Position numbers and translations under genes: made by a program | Notes under the pieces: generated by a model | What the model was told of the DNA's origin: nothing | Database searches by the model: none | The model's input: the letters and a program-made list of their open reading frames with translations, nothing else | In this document: positions 7,175-15,370 of the stretch, piece after piece | Position numbering within the stretch: position 1 is the first letter of the stretch | How the letters are laid out: each line of letters opens with the position of its first letter | DNA from: Synergistales bacterium | Lineage (GTDB): Bacteria; Synergistota; Synergistia; Synergistales; Synergistaceae | DNA length: 21,771 nt | Direction of reading: 5' to 3' | Assembly (NCBI GenBank): GCA_026002695.1 | Contig: BOCB01000024.1 | Coordinates: 1-21,771, forward strand

Positions 7175-8029
7175 TTGCCGCGCACAGTCTGGTACCCGGG
7201 GCATATGGCAAAGGGGCGGCGTGAGCTGTCCGCCCTTGCCGGAGCGCTTGACCTGCTGCTCGAAGTGCGGGACGCCCGCGCGCCGAGCCTCACGGCGTCC
7301 CGGTCGGCGGACGATATTCAGCAGTCCCTGCCGGTGTGGATAATCCTGTCGAAGGCTGACCTCGCCGACGCGTCCGCCACAAAAGAATGGCTCGAATATT
7401 TCAAAGGGAGAAATATTCCGGCGTGGGCGCTCGACCTCCGCAAGGATCTGCCGGCCTCGCTCAAAAGCGCGATATCGAACATGACTCCGTCCTCCTCCTC
7501 GCGCGCGCGCTATCGCGACGTCCGCGCAGCCGTTATCGGTACGCCGAACGTCGGCAAATCCACGCTGCTGAACAGGCTCGTCGGGCGCAGGGCGGCGTTG
7601 GTCGGGGGCGTACCCGGCGTAACGAAGGGCGTCTCGTGGTTCAAGGGGCAGTGTTGTTTGGTCGCCGATTCGCCGGGTATACTCGACCCGCACTCGGACA
7701 AGAGGGCTCATCGGATGCTCGCATGGATAGGCTCGACGCGTGGGCAGGTTATCGGCTCGTGGGAAGACCACGCCGCCGAGTGCGCGGATTTTTTACTGAG
7801 GCACGGTATGTCGCGGATTCTGTCCGGCGTTTGGGAGATAGATACGGACTGCGAACCGCGCGAGATAATAGAGCGGGTAGGCATACGCCTCGGGCGTCTT
7901 TTGCCCGGGGGCGGCGTAGACACGGAGGCGGCCGGCAAGGCAATAATCGACGCGCTCTATTCCGGCAAACTCGGCCGCTTCACGCTGGAACGCCCCTCCT
8001 CTCTTTCTCCGTGGGAGGAATTGGCGTGA
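7175..8029 (+). CDS. rbgA: Ribosome biogenesis GTPase (YlqF/RbgA)
   Basis: This is a circularly permuted GTPase that helps late assembly of the 50S subunit. The motif order shows the permutation: G4-like LSKADL near residues 58-63 comes before the P-loop GTPNVGKST near 122-130, the GVTK segment and G3 DSPG near 165. The N-terminal WYPGHMAKGRREL is characteristic of the YlqF family, and the C-terminal helical region is the RNA-binding part. The 284 residues are normal. The start is TTG at 7175, placed by the conserved N-terminus; a GGAAGG site lies rather far upstream at about 13 nt. The pair ylqF-rnhB is a common arrangement, and here the stop overlaps the rnhB start (GTGA). Confidence 0.93.
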   Translation: MPRTVWYPGHMAKGRRELSALAGALDLLLEVRDARAPSLTASRSADDIQQSLPVWIILSKADLADASATKEWLEYFKGRNIPAWALDLRKDLPASLKSAISNMTPSSSSRARYRDVRAAVIGTPNVGKSTLLNRLVGRRAALVGGVPGVTKGVSWFKGQCCLVADSPGILDPHSDKRAHRMLAWIGSTRGQVIGSWEDHAAECADFLLRHGMSRILSGVWEIDTDCEPREIIERVGIRLGRLLPGGGVDTEAAGKAIIDALYSGKLGRFTLERPSSLSPWEELA

Positions 8030-8640
8030 GGGTCATAGCCGGAGTGGACGAGGCGGGGCGCGGGCCGATAGCGGGGCCTGTGATGGCGGCTGCGGCGATA
8101 CTCACGCCCCCGCAGTTTCGCGCGCTCCTCAAAGAGGGCTTGAACGACTCGAAGAAGCTGAACGAACGGACGAGGGAGCGGCTCTTCGCTCGCATGAACG
8201 AGCTCGGCGTCGTGTGGAGGGCTCAAGGAGCGTCGCATAGACGCATCGACAGCACAAACATACTGCGCGCCACGCTGTGGGCCATGTCAAAATCCATCGC
8301 CGCCCTCCCGCTCAAACCGGAGCTTATAGTGGTGGACGGCTCGGTATATATACCCGATATAGATAAATCAACGCAGCGCGTCATTCCAAAGGCTGACGGG
8401 AAAATCCCGTCTGTCATGGCGGCCTCTGTGATAGCCAAGACGCTGCGCGACAGGATAATGAGGACATTAGATACGCTGTACCCCGGTTACGGCTTCGCCT
8501 CTCACAAGGGCTACCCGACCAAGGAGCACAGGCGCGCGCTCGACACGCTCGGGGCGTCGCCGATTCACAGGCTCTCGTTCGGCGGCTACAGCAAGACGCC
8601 GATCAAAATCACTTCGGGAGAAGAAAATTGGCTGTCGTAG
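8026..8640 (+). CDS. rnhB: Ribonuclease HII
   Basis: It cleaves the RNA strand of RNA-DNA hybrids and removes misincorporated ribonucleotides. The protein begins MRVIAGVDEAGRGPIAGPV, with catalytic Asp8 and Glu9. VVDGSVY supplies Asp104, and ASVIAKTLRDRIM supplies Asp142, completing the DEDD set. The GYGFASHKGYPTKEH segment is a family signature. Start GTG 8026 is chosen because GGGAGG at 8013-8018 lies 7 nt upstream and conservation begins immediately; a longer frame exists upstream but overlaps rbgA in another phase. The 204 residues are typical. The start overlaps the rbgA stop by 4 nt, implying coupled translation. Confidence 0.95.
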   Translation: MRVIAGVDEAGRGPIAGPVMAAAAILTPPQFRALLKEGLNDSKKLNERTRERLFARMNELGVVWRAQGASHRRIDSTNILRATLWAMSKSIAALPLKPELIVVDGSVYIPDIDKSTQRVIPKADGKIPSVMAASVIAKTLRDRIMRTLDTLYPGYGFASHKGYPTKEHRRALDTLGASPIHRLSFGGYSKTPIKITSGEENWLS

Positions 8641-9689
8641 GAGGTTTGCAGGGCGGGGCGATAAACCCCAACGCCGGCGGGGTTATAAGGCCGCCGGTCG
8701 GAGACGGGCAGGGCGTAACAAGGCCGTCTCAGCCGCAAACTCCGCAGATAGCGGACGGCTCCGCCGTCGAGGGGCTTGTGGTAGCCAAGGACGGCGAGGC
8801 GTATCAGGTGCGCGTCGGGGCAAATAACCTCAACGCGCGCTCGACAGTACCGCTCTTCGTGGGGCAGCGATTCCGCGCCGTATGGGACGCTTCGACCACG
8901 CCGCCGACACTGAAGCTCCGGCAGGGCGACATGGCGGTGCTGGCGCGTTTCTCCGGCACGGATCGGCAGATAGCGTCCGCGCTCATACTTCGCGGCCTGC
9001 CCGTGAAGGCCGACGTTATATGGACGCTTCGCCAGGCGCTGATGCAGAGCGGCAGAGACGAGTCCAAGCTCGGCGCGATGACGGAGCTCTGGGCAAGAGG
9101 CGCTCCCCTCACGGAGGCAAACGTCTCCCTCCTCTCGTGGTATATGGAGATGTCTTCGGACGACGCGCTCAAAATATGGAAGAGGATACGCGACAAGCTG
9201 CGTTCGCGGAAGTTCGGCTCCCCCAAGGAAATATTGGCCGCCCTTCGCGAGGGTGACGATGAGGCGCGGGATTTCCTGCGGGCTCATTCCTTAGCTGGCA
9301 AACCGGCTCGCGGCGGCATAGACCCGATGACGCTGCTCGCCTCGGCGTGGTGGCCCGTCGAGGACGAGGACGACGCCCCCATGATGGCGAAACTCTCCTT
9401 CTCCTCCGATAGAGACGCGAATGGCGGCAGAGAGGCGTGGTGGGTGTCGTTCGAGATGGAGGGCAGCGCGATAGGCGGAGTACTGGGCGACGTGATGGCG
9501 AATCACAGCGCCATGTCGGTGAATATCAGGATGGAGAGCGAGCAGCGGGGCGACATGGTCCGCGCCCGTCTGTCCAGGCTGCAAGACGAGCTCGAAGCCC
9601 TGCCTTTGCGGCTCCAGCACTTAGGAGTGAGCGTCTCCCGGGAAGAGCGCTTCAGCGCCCCTGACCGCGGACTCGATATGGAGGCTTGA
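8628..9689 (+). CDS. FliK-like (hook-length control C-terminal domain) protein
   Basis: This is a 353-residue soluble protein with a Gly/Pro/Gln-rich N-terminus (residues 1-45), a middle helical part and a C-terminal region (about 255-340) resembling the Flg_hook domain of FliK. There is an alternating strand pattern (AWWVSFEME, then VNIRMESEQRGDMVRARL) followed by a helix with EALPLRLQHLGVSV. The next gene resembles the C-terminal domain of FlhB, the partner of FliK in type III export switching, which supports the call. The start is TTG 8628, with GGGAG at 8616-8620, 7 nt upstream; it overlaps rnhB by 13 nt. Similar FliK-like/FlhB-like pairs beside rnhB and yraN occur in many genomes outside flagellar operons, and their function is unsettled. 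The domain call is moderate. Confidence 0.6.
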   Translation: MAVVGGLQGGAINPNAGGVIRPPVGDGQGVTRPSQPQTPQIADGSAVEGLVVAKDGEAYQVRVGANNLNARSTVPLFVGQRFRAVWDASTTPPTLKLRQGDMAVLARFSGTDRQIASALILRGLPVKADVIWTLRQALMQSGRDESKLGAMTELWARGAPLTEANVSLLSWYMEMSSDDALKIWKRIRDKLRSRKFGSPKEILAALREGDDEARDFLRAHSLAGKPARGGIDPMTLLASAWWPVEDEDDAPMMAKLSFSSDRDANGGREAWWVSFEMEGSAIGGVLGDVMANHSAMSVNIRMESEQRGDMVRARLSRLQDELEALPLRLQHLGVSVSREERFSAPDRGLDMEA

Positions 9690-9696
9690 CGGACAA

Positions 9697-9999
9697 ATGC
9701 CGGGCGACAAACCAACCAAAGCGGCCGCGCTCAAATACGACGTTACTGATGACTTCGCTCCGCGCGTTGTTGCGAGCGGGCGTGGCAGGGTGGCTGAAAA
9801 TATAGTTGACACCGCGTTTGAGGCGAACGTGCCGATAGTGGAGGACGCCGCTCTCGTGAGCGCCCTTCTCGCTCTGGAAATAGGCGACGAAATCCCGCCT
9901 GAACTCTATCAGGCGGTGGCAAAGATACTCTCCTTCCTGTACGACGTCAACAAAATGGAGGCCGGCATAAAGGAAAGGCGCGAAAAGGGCGGGCGCTGA
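9697..9999 (+). CDS. FlhB/EscU-type export switch C-terminal domain protein (YlqH-like)
   Basis: This is a 100-residue protein equivalent to the cytoplasmic C-terminal domain of FlhB without its membrane part. The features are AALKYDVTDDFAPRVVASG, then a helix (GRVAENIVDTAFEANVPIVED), DAALVSALLALEIGDEIPPEL and YQAVAKILSFLY, all matching FlhB-C. The autocleavage motif NPTH is not present; the protein begins after that point. It is related to Bacillus YlqH. GGAGG at 9680-9684 is 12 nt from the ATG. Its place between the FliK-like gene and yraN is a recurring gene order. Whether it takes part in secretion or does something else cannot be told from the sequence. Confidence 0.8.
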   Translation: MPGDKPTKAAALKYDVTDDFAPRVVASGRGRVAENIVDTAFEANVPIVEDAALVSALLALEIGDEIPPELYQAVAKILSFLYDVNKMEAGIKERREKGGR

Positions 10000-10012
10000 G
10001 CCGGTTTTTCAG

Positions 10013-10378
10013 ATGGACAGTATAGAATTTGGGGCGGCCGGCGAAAATATAGCGGTGGACTACCTCTCGCGCATGGGCTGGAAAATAATTGCCCGCAACG
10101 TCCGCGCCGGACGCGGCGAGCTCGATATAATAGCCCACGACGGCGAAGAGCTGGTCGTCGCGGAGGTAAGGACGCGCAGGATAGGCAGGATGATGCCGGC
10201 CGAAACGTCGGTAGGCCCGCGAAAACTCGGCAGAATAGTAAAAGCCGCCCGCATATTCCTCGATCAACAAAACTACACAGGCAACTGGCGCATAGACGTA
10301 CTCGCCGTAACGAAAAACAGAGCCGGGGAGTTCAGCGTCGAGCTGTTCAGGGACGTAACGGCGGGTATGAATATATAG
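10013..10378 (+). CDS. yraN: YraN family (UPF0102) nuclease-fold protein
   Basis: This 121-residue protein has the restriction-endonuclease-like fold of the UPF0102 family. The conserved positions are visible: GAAGENIAVDYL with Glu11, GRGELDIIA with Glu36 and Asp38, and VVAEVRTR with Glu51, where Arg53 replaces the usual Lys of the E-x-K motif. The family is predicted to act on DNA or RNA, but its role is not established. It starts 14 nt after the FlhB-like gene and ends the compact run. In many genomes comM, dprA or topA follow; here an AAA-ATPase gene does. Confidence 0.88.
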   Translation: MDSIEFGAAGENIAVDYLSRMGWKIIARNVRAGRGELDIIAHDGEELVVAEVRTRRIGRMMPAETSVGPRKLGRIVKAARIFLDQQNYTGNWRIDVLAVTKNRAGEFSVELFRDVTAGMNI

Positions 10379-10417
10379 GGGCGCAATACATCGCGCACTT
10401 GCAACGCAACGCTATAC

Positions 10418-10438
10418 GGCGCGGGGCGCCATCGCCGT
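10418..10438 (+). other. GC-rich hairpin after yraN
   Basis: GGCGC (10418-10422) and GCGCC (10426-10430) pair across 3 nt. An alternative fold pairs ACGGCG (10416-10421) with CGCCGT (10433-10438). No T-tract follows, so it is at best a weak transcription end for the lepB-yraN run. Confidence 0.3.
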
Positions 10439-10450
10439 GATATAAGCAAG

Positions 10451-10547
10451 CGCTGATTAATTAGCCAAAATGGGATTTAGCCGTTTTGGGATGTAGAGCC
10501 GGTCAGGGTTTTTGTCGTTACCCTTTAGGCTCCTGACAATAAATCAG
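10451..10547 (+). repeat. Dispersed intergenic repeat, copy B (upstream of the AAA-ATPase gene)
   Basis: This is the second copy of the element at 6530-6632, in the same orientation, starting CGCTGATTAA and ending ACAATAAATCAG. The outer inverted ends are GCTGATT (10452-10458) and AATCAGC (10542-10548). An inner stem pairs GTCAGG with CCTGAC around an AGGGT/ACCCT pair. The centre differs in sequence from copy A while the paired ends are kept. Confidence 0.65.
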
Positions 10548-10600
10548 CATTTACATAATTTCAGGGAAGCGTCAATTAAGTTATCCGGGGGGTGACTGCC

Positions 10601-12205
10601 GTGAGCGAGCCGCAAAAACTGCCGATAGGCATTCAGGAGTTCGAGAACGTAAGAAGAGAAGGTTATCTTTACGTCGATAAGACAAAATATCTTACAGAGC
10701 TCATAGACAAGGGACAAGCGTATTTCCTCTCACGACCGCGCCGGTTCGGCAAGTCGCTTACTCTCTCGACGTTCGACGCGATATTCTCCGGCAAGCGCGA
10801 GCTGTTTGAAGGGCTTGCCGCCGAGGAGTATTTCGGGCGGCCCGGTTATGAACCCGGCCCGGTGATAAGGCTCGACATGAGTCAGGTGTCATCAAGCGGC
10901 GGGAGAGACGTCATGTTCTCGAACATGATGAGAGTACTCGAGTACGGTGCCGAAAGATACGATATAAAACTCCGCGGTAATTATCCCAACGAGGCGTTCG
11001 GGGCCCTGATGGCCGACATTTGCAACCTGCGCGGACCTGTCGCGGTTCTGGTCGACGAGTACGACAAACCGTACCTGGATCTGACGCGCGATCCGGAGGA
11101 GGCGGACAGGGCGCGCGCTATTCTGCGCGACCTGTATATCCAGATAAAGGCCTCCGGCCGATACGTTAAATTCGTATTTATCACGGGCATATCGAAATTT
11201 TCCAAGATGGGCGTATTCTCCGGCATGAACAACCTGAACGACATATCGATGGACGAAGCTTACGCCGCCATGCTGGGCTACACCGAGGAGGAGCTTGTCT
11301 CGAACTTCTCGCCGCACATTGAGGCAATGGCCCAAGGTATGGGTATCACGAACGAGGAGCTGCTTGAGCGAATCAGGCTTTACTACGACGGCTTTTCGTT
11401 CGACGGGGACGTCAGGCTTTACAATCCCTTCTCGACGCTCTGTTTCTTACAGAAGAGGGTCTTCCGCAATTACTGGTTCGAGAGCGGTACGCCTTCATAT
11501 CTGGCTCGCTATATGAAGGACAGGCGTCTTACGGTAGAGCAGTTTCGCGGCATGAACGTGTCGGCTGATTTTGCCTATGCTCCCGGCGCTATAGAGACAG
11601 CCTCCCCGGAGAGCTTCCTCTATCAGTCGGGTTACCTGACGCTGCGGTCCGGAACTATTGACGATTATTCGCTCGATTATCCGAATCAGGAGGTTCTGAA
11701 CGCGATGTCGAAGCTGCTGATCGCCAATATTCTCGGCGATACCGAGGTGAGCAGGGCGTCCGCTTCAAGCCTGTTTGACGGACTCGTGTACGGTGATGCC
11801 GAAGCGGTCATTGAGGAGTTCAACCGGCTGTTTGCGTCGATACCATACGATGATTACTCGCAAGCCGCGCGCGCGGCGTCACGCAGGGGCGGTGAGCGAA
11901 TGGACGCCGGCGAGTGGCTCTACCGCTCGACGCTGCTCGCGTATCTTCGCGGTTCCGGGGTCAAGGTCGAAGGAGAGGTTCACACCCACCGCGGCAGAGC
12001 GGATATGGTCGTAACGCACAAGGGGCGCGTCTGGGTCTTCGAGCTGAAGATCTCGCGCGAAGGGGATGACGCCGCGGAACTCGCCGACGCCGCGCTGAAA
12101 CAGATAAAAGACCTCGGCTACGCGGACAGATACGACGGCGCGAAGCTGATCGGCATGGCGATAGACGACGCGAAACGCGGCGTCACGGAGTACAGGGCAG
12201 CTTGA
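10601..12205 (+). CDS. AAA-ATPase-like protein with C-terminal PD-(D/E)XK nuclease domain
   Basis: The N-terminal half is the AAA-ATPase_like domain of a large family common in gut anaerobes: PIGIQEFENVRREGYLYVDKT, the modified P-loop LSRPRRFGKSLTL (Lys51, Ser52), and Walker B VAVLVDEYDKP (Asp152, Glu153). The C-terminal region is a PDDEXK_9-type nuclease-like domain with GRADMVV (Asp468) and VFELK (Glu481, Lys483). The cellular role of the family is unknown; such genes are multicopy and seem to move between sites. GTG 10601 is preferred over GTG 10592 because the strong site GGGGGGTGA (10587-10595) lies 5 nt before it. The stop overlaps the next gene's TTG start (TTGA), suggesting coupled translation. 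Repeat copy B lies just upstream. Confidence 0.85.
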   Translation: MSEPQKLPIGIQEFENVRREGYLYVDKTKYLTELIDKGQAYFLSRPRRFGKSLTLSTFDAIFSGKRELFEGLAAEEYFGRPGYEPGPVIRLDMSQVSSSGGRDVMFSNMMRVLEYGAERYDIKLRGNYPNEAFGALMADICNLRGPVAVLVDEYDKPYLDLTRDPEEADRARAILRDLYIQIKASGRYVKFVFITGISKFSKMGVFSGMNNLNDISMDEAYAAMLGYTEEELVSNFSPHIEAMAQGMGITNEELLERIRLYYDGFSFDGDVRLYNPFSTLCFLQKRVFRNYWFESGTPSYLARYMKDRRLTVEQFRGMNVSADFAYAPGAIETASPESFLYQSGYLTLRSGTIDDYSLDYPNQEVLNAMSKLLIANILGDTEVSRASASSLFDGLVYGDAEAVIEEFNRLFASIPYDDYSQAARAASRRGGERMDAGEWLYRSTLLAYLRGSGVKVEGEVHTHRGRADMVVTHKGRVWVFELKISREGDDAAELADAALKQIKDLGYADRYDGAKLIGMAIDDAKRGVTEYRAA

Positions 12206-13839
12206 AAAAATATATAATCGCCGTATGCGCGGCTCTTCTGCTGATTTATCTCTCGCCGCTCCTCACTCATCCGCTCTTCGAGCCTGACGAGGGGCGGTAC
12301 GCGGAGATCCCCCGCGAGATGATCGAGACCGGCGACTATATTACGCCGCGCCTCAATTACGTGAAGTATTTCGAGAAACCCGTGCTGCTCTACTGGATGA
12401 ACGCGGCGTCCTTCAAGATCTTCGGCATGAACGAGTTCGCCGCCCGTTTTCCCTGCGCGGCGCTTGCCCTTGCCGGAATTGCCGCCGCCGCTCTTCTCGG
12501 GGGGTATATCTTCGGCGGAAGGGCGGGCTTGCTGTCGGCTGTCGTGCTCGGAACGTCGCTGCTGTACTTCGCGATCGGCACGATCAACCTCACCGACATG
12601 CCGGTCTCGTGCTTCATAACCGTTGCGGCGGCGTCCTTTTACGTAGCGGCTCGCTCCGGAAACAGGCGATGGTATCTGCTCTTTTACGCGGCGATGGCTC
12701 TGGCCGTCCTCACGAAGGGGCTGATAGGCATAATCCTGCCGGGCGGCGTCGCGTTTTGGTACATAGTCCTGACGAAAAAATGGCGCTTGGCGCAGGACGC
12801 GCTTTATCTTCCGGGGATAGCGCTCTTTTTTATAATAACAGTACCGTGGTTTTACCTCGTCTGCAAGGCGAACCCGGACTTCTTCAGGTTTTTCTTCATA
12901 CAGGAGCACTTCCTGCGGTACGCGACGAAGATGCACGGGCGCTACGAGCCCTTCTGGTTCTTCCTTCCGATGATACCGGCGGCCATACTGCCGTGGACCG
13001 GTTTCGCTCTCTCCCTCTTCGGGCGCGGGAGCGTGGTCAGGCAGCCCGCCGATAAAGACGCAAAGGACGCAAACGTCTATCTGCTGCTCTGGTTCGGCGT
13101 GATACTGCTGTTTTTCTCGCTGTCGAGCTCGAAGCTCGTACCTTATATAGTTCCCTGTATGCCGCCTTTAGCGATACTAACCGCCGCCGCCATCGACAGG
13201 ATGATCTCGCGCGGCGAGTGGGGCGCGCCGCTTGCCATCAACGCCGTGACAGCCGCCTTATTCTCCGCCGCGCTGATCGGCTTCGCCGCCGCGAACAAGT
13301 ATATAGAGCACACCGAGGCCGTCCTGATTTCGATAGGCATAGCGCTGCCGTTCGCCGGAGCCAATATACTGGCGTGGCGCCGGTCGCGTACCAAGAGCGG
13401 CTTCGCAAAAAAGACCGCGCTTCTCCTCTGCGCCGGGGCGCTTCTTTTCTCATTGGCGCTTCAGGGGCTTTATATACCTCTCGGTCATACGCGCTCGACC
13501 AGGGATGTCGCGGAGCTCGCCTCCAAATTCGCGGGTGAGGGCGTAACGATAGCTGTTTACGGAGATATTCTGCAAGGAGTGCCGTTTTATACGCGCTCGC
13601 GCGTCGCTCTCGTGAACGCGGTCGGCGAGCTCGAATACGGCATGAACGAAGCGGACGGGGACGAGAGGCGCAAGTGGTTCATGGATTTGGACACCTTCCG
13701 CGCGCGATGGGACGCCGGCGAGCCGTTCGTTCTGATAGCAGAAGAAAAACGCCTCTCCGAACTGGCAGTCCTTGAGCGGAGCAAACGCGGCAGGAGAGGC
13801 GCCGGGCAATACGAGGTAATGTTAAATACCCGGAAGTAG
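12202..13839 (+). CDS. Glycosyltransferase family 39 (ArnT/PMT-like) membrane protein
   Basis: This 545-residue GT-C fold integral membrane enzyme uses a polyprenyl-phosphate-linked sugar. After a first hydrophobic helix (about 4-22) comes the catalytic loop motif FEPDEGRYAEIPREM, with Asp29 and Glu30 as in ArnT and protein O-mannosyltransferases. KYFEKPVLLYWMNAASF and LTKGLIGIILPGGVAFWY are further family signatures. About ten more hydrophobic helices follow, then a periplasmic C-terminal segment. It most resembles the ArnT/YkcA-like transferases that modify lipid A or other surface glycans, but the sugar and acceptor cannot be assigned. TTG 12202 overlaps the previous stop. Confidence 0.87.
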   Translation: MKKYIIAVCAALLLIYLSPLLTHPLFEPDEGRYAEIPREMIETGDYITPRLNYVKYFEKPVLLYWMNAASFKIFGMNEFAARFPCAALALAGIAAAALLGGYIFGGRAGLLSAVVLGTSLLYFAIGTINLTDMPVSCFITVAAASFYVAARSGNRRWYLLFYAAMALAVLTKGLIGIILPGGVAFWYIVLTKKWRLAQDALYLPGIALFFIITVPWFYLVCKANPDFFRFFFIQEHFLRYATKMHGRYEPFWFFLPMIPAAILPWTGFALSLFGRGSVVRQPADKDAKDANVYLLLWFGVILLFFSLSSSKLVPYIVPCMPPLAILTAAAIDRMISRGEWGAPLAINAVTAALFSAALIGFAAANKYIEHTEAVLISIGIALPFAGANILAWRRSRTKSGFAKKTALLLCAGALLFSLALQGLYIPLGHTRSTRDVAELASKFAGEGVTIAVYGDILQGVPFYTRSRVALVNAVGELEYGMNEADGDERRKWFMDLDTFRARWDAGEPFVLIAEEKRLSELAVLERSKRGRRGAGQYEVMLNTRK

Positions 13840-13860
13840 GGGCGGCCCTTGCGGCCGCCC
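13840..13860 (+). terminator. GC-rich hairpin after the GT39 gene
   Basis: GGGCGGCC (13840-13847) and GGCCGCCC (13853-13860) form a perfect 8-bp stem with a 5-nt loop immediately after the stop codon. Only a weak tail (GTTCATAAAAATTT) follows, so it may terminate inefficiently or act as a 3' stabiliser. Confidence 0.5.
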
Positions 13861-13900
13861 GTTCATAAAAATTTCACAGTTCACAGGTGGTAATAACGCG

Positions 13901-15268
13901 ATGGGAATTTGGCATTACATAGGGGCGGCTCTTGTTTTGATATTGATTACCGTGGTCGGGATGCGCGCCGGAAAGAACGTCAGCTCGGCCGACGATTTTA
14001 ACTCAGCCTCACACAAGGCCGGCGCGGGCGTCGTCATGGGCTCCATAGCCGGTACGCTCGTCGGCGGCGCGTCGACCGTAGGCACGGCGCAGCTCGCGTT
14101 CAGCTACGGTTTATCGGCGTGGTGGTTCACGCTCGGCGGCGGCCTCGCCTGTATATTGCTCTTCCTCTTCTTCGCCAAGCCCCTTTACGAGAGCGGCTTT
14201 CAGACAATGCCCCGGATACTCGCGCACGAGTTCGGGCAGCCCTCCGGTATGGCGGCCACCCTGCTCACGTCGGCGGGCAGTTTGCTCAGCATCATATCCC
14301 AGTTTCTGTCGGGTATAGCGCTCATAATGACGGCAAGCGCCCTCGGCTCGTTCGCCGCCGCGGCCCTCATCACGGCGCTGATGTTGGTGTACGTCGTCTT
14401 CGGCGGGGTGTGGGGCGCGGGCCGCGTAGGCATAGCCAAGACCGCGCTTCTCTGCGCCTCCGTTGCCGTATGCGGGCTCATCGCCGTGAACACGCAGGGC
14501 GGCCTCTCCGCTTTCCGTTCCCTCTTGCCGGCTGACAGGTATTTCAACTTCTTCGCGCGAGGCTATCTCACCGACGGAGGCGCGGCGCTGTCCATTATCG
14601 TCGGAGTGCTCACAACTCAGTCGTACATTCAGGCCGTCATATCGGCCCGCACGCTGCGCCTGTCAAGGGCCGGCGTCTTGGCGAGCGCCGTTATAATTCC
14701 CTTCGTAGGGTTTGCCGGTATTCTCGTCGGCATGTACATGAAGCTCAATTACCCTGACATCGCCCCCGCCTCGGCGCTGCCGTACTTTATCATGCGGCAT
14801 CTGCCGCCTCTCGCCGCCGGGGCCGCGCTCGCCACGCTGCTGATAACGGTCGTCGGCACCGGAGCCGGGGTTGCGCTCGGCCTCAGCTCGATGATCTACA
14901 ACGACATATACAAGGTCTTTTGGGGAAAGGCGGGGGGACTTTTCGTCAGCAGGCTCATAATCGTGATAATACTCGTGGGTTCGGCGCTCTTGTCGTCGGG
15001 CAACATCGGTTCGCTGATACTCGGCTGGAGCTTCCTGTCGATGGGGCTGCGGGGAGCCGTCGCGTTCGGCCCCATATGCGCGGCGCTCTTCCTGCGCGGG
15101 ATGGTGCCGGGGAAATTCGCCCTCTGCTCGATGATAGCCGGACCCGCAGTCGTTATAATAAGCAAGATATTCATTCCCGGCATGGATCCGCTCCTGCCCG
15201 GCGTCGCCGCAAACCTCGCCGTGATATGCGCGGGCCTCGCAAAAAAAAGGCTCGGGAATATCTCCTGA
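13901..15268 (+). CDS. Sodium:solute symporter family protein
   Basis: This is a 455-residue protein made almost wholly of hydrophobic helices (12-13 segments). The layout fits the SSS family (PutP/PanF/SGLT): an early helix followed by SSADDFNSASHKAGAGVVMGSI, where the unwound first helix binds substrate and sodium, then GASTVGTAQLAFSYGLSAWWF and a later GTGAGVALGLSSMIYNDIY, the equivalent of the conserved Na2-site helix. It should carry a small organic solute inward with sodium; the substrate is unknown. AGGTGG lies about 9 nt upstream of the ATG. The stop codon lies inside a hairpin that serves as terminator for the opposite strand. No partner gene is adjacent, so it is probably expressed alone. 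Confidence 0.85.
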   Translation: MGIWHYIGAALVLILITVVGMRAGKNVSSADDFNSASHKAGAGVVMGSIAGTLVGGASTVGTAQLAFSYGLSAWWFTLGGGLACILLFLFFAKPLYESGFQTMPRILAHEFGQPSGMAATLLTSAGSLLSIISQFLSGIALIMTASALGSFAAAALITALMLVYVVFGGVWGAGRVGIAKTALLCASVAVCGLIAVNTQGGLSAFRSLLPADRYFNFFARGYLTDGGAALSIIVGVLTTQSYIQAVISARTLRLSRAGVLASAVIIPFVGFAGILVGMYMKLNYPDIAPASALPYFIMRHLPPLAAGAALATLLITVVGTGAGVALGLSSMIYNDIYKVFWGKAGGLFVSRLIIVIILVGSALLSSGNIGSLILGWSFLSMGLRGAVAFGPICAALFLRGMVPGKFALCSMIAGPAVVIISKIFIPGMDPLLPGVAANLAVICAGLAKKRLGNIS

Positions 15269-15274
15269 GCCTTT
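15241..15274 (-). terminator. Intrinsic terminator for leftward transcription (tRNA remnant side)
   Basis: The plus-strand segments 15246-15257 and 15263-15274 pair over 12 positions (one G-T) with a 5-nt loop. Eight A residues at 15241-15248 give a U-tract only for minus-strand RNA. It lies 8 nt beyond the 3' end of the tRNA-Arg remnant and was probably that tRNA's terminator. It overlaps the end of the symporter gene. Confidence 0.7.
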
Positions 15275-15282
15275 GTAATCAT

Positions 15283-15332
15283 TGGCGCGCCGGACAAGAT
15301 TTGAACTCGTAACCTTCGGATCCGTAGTCCGA
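15283..15332 (-). pseudogene. tRNA-Arg(ACG) 3'-half remnant, probable attachment-site scar
   Basis: Read on the minus strand this gives a full anticodon arm (stem TCGGA/TCCGA, loop CTACGGA, anticodon ACG), a 5-nt variable region, a T arm (stem ACGAG/CTTGT, loop TTCAAAT), the 3' acceptor strand CCGGCGC, a discriminator G and an encoded CCA. Upstream of position 27 there is no D arm and no 5' acceptor strand. Integrases commonly recombine in the anticodon or T arm, so a 3' half next to recombinase debris suggests an attachment-site junction. It cannot make a functional tRNA by itself. Confidence 0.75.
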
Positions 15333-15370
15333 TTTTCCGTCCCTCGTTTCGCAGTTGTAATTTTCTGTTA

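Noticed and set aside
7387..8025. Upstream extension of the RNase HII frame to 417 residues
   Set aside because: It overlaps rbgA in another phase, is Arg-rich shadow sequence, and GTG 8026 has an ideal ribosome site at the point where conservation begins.
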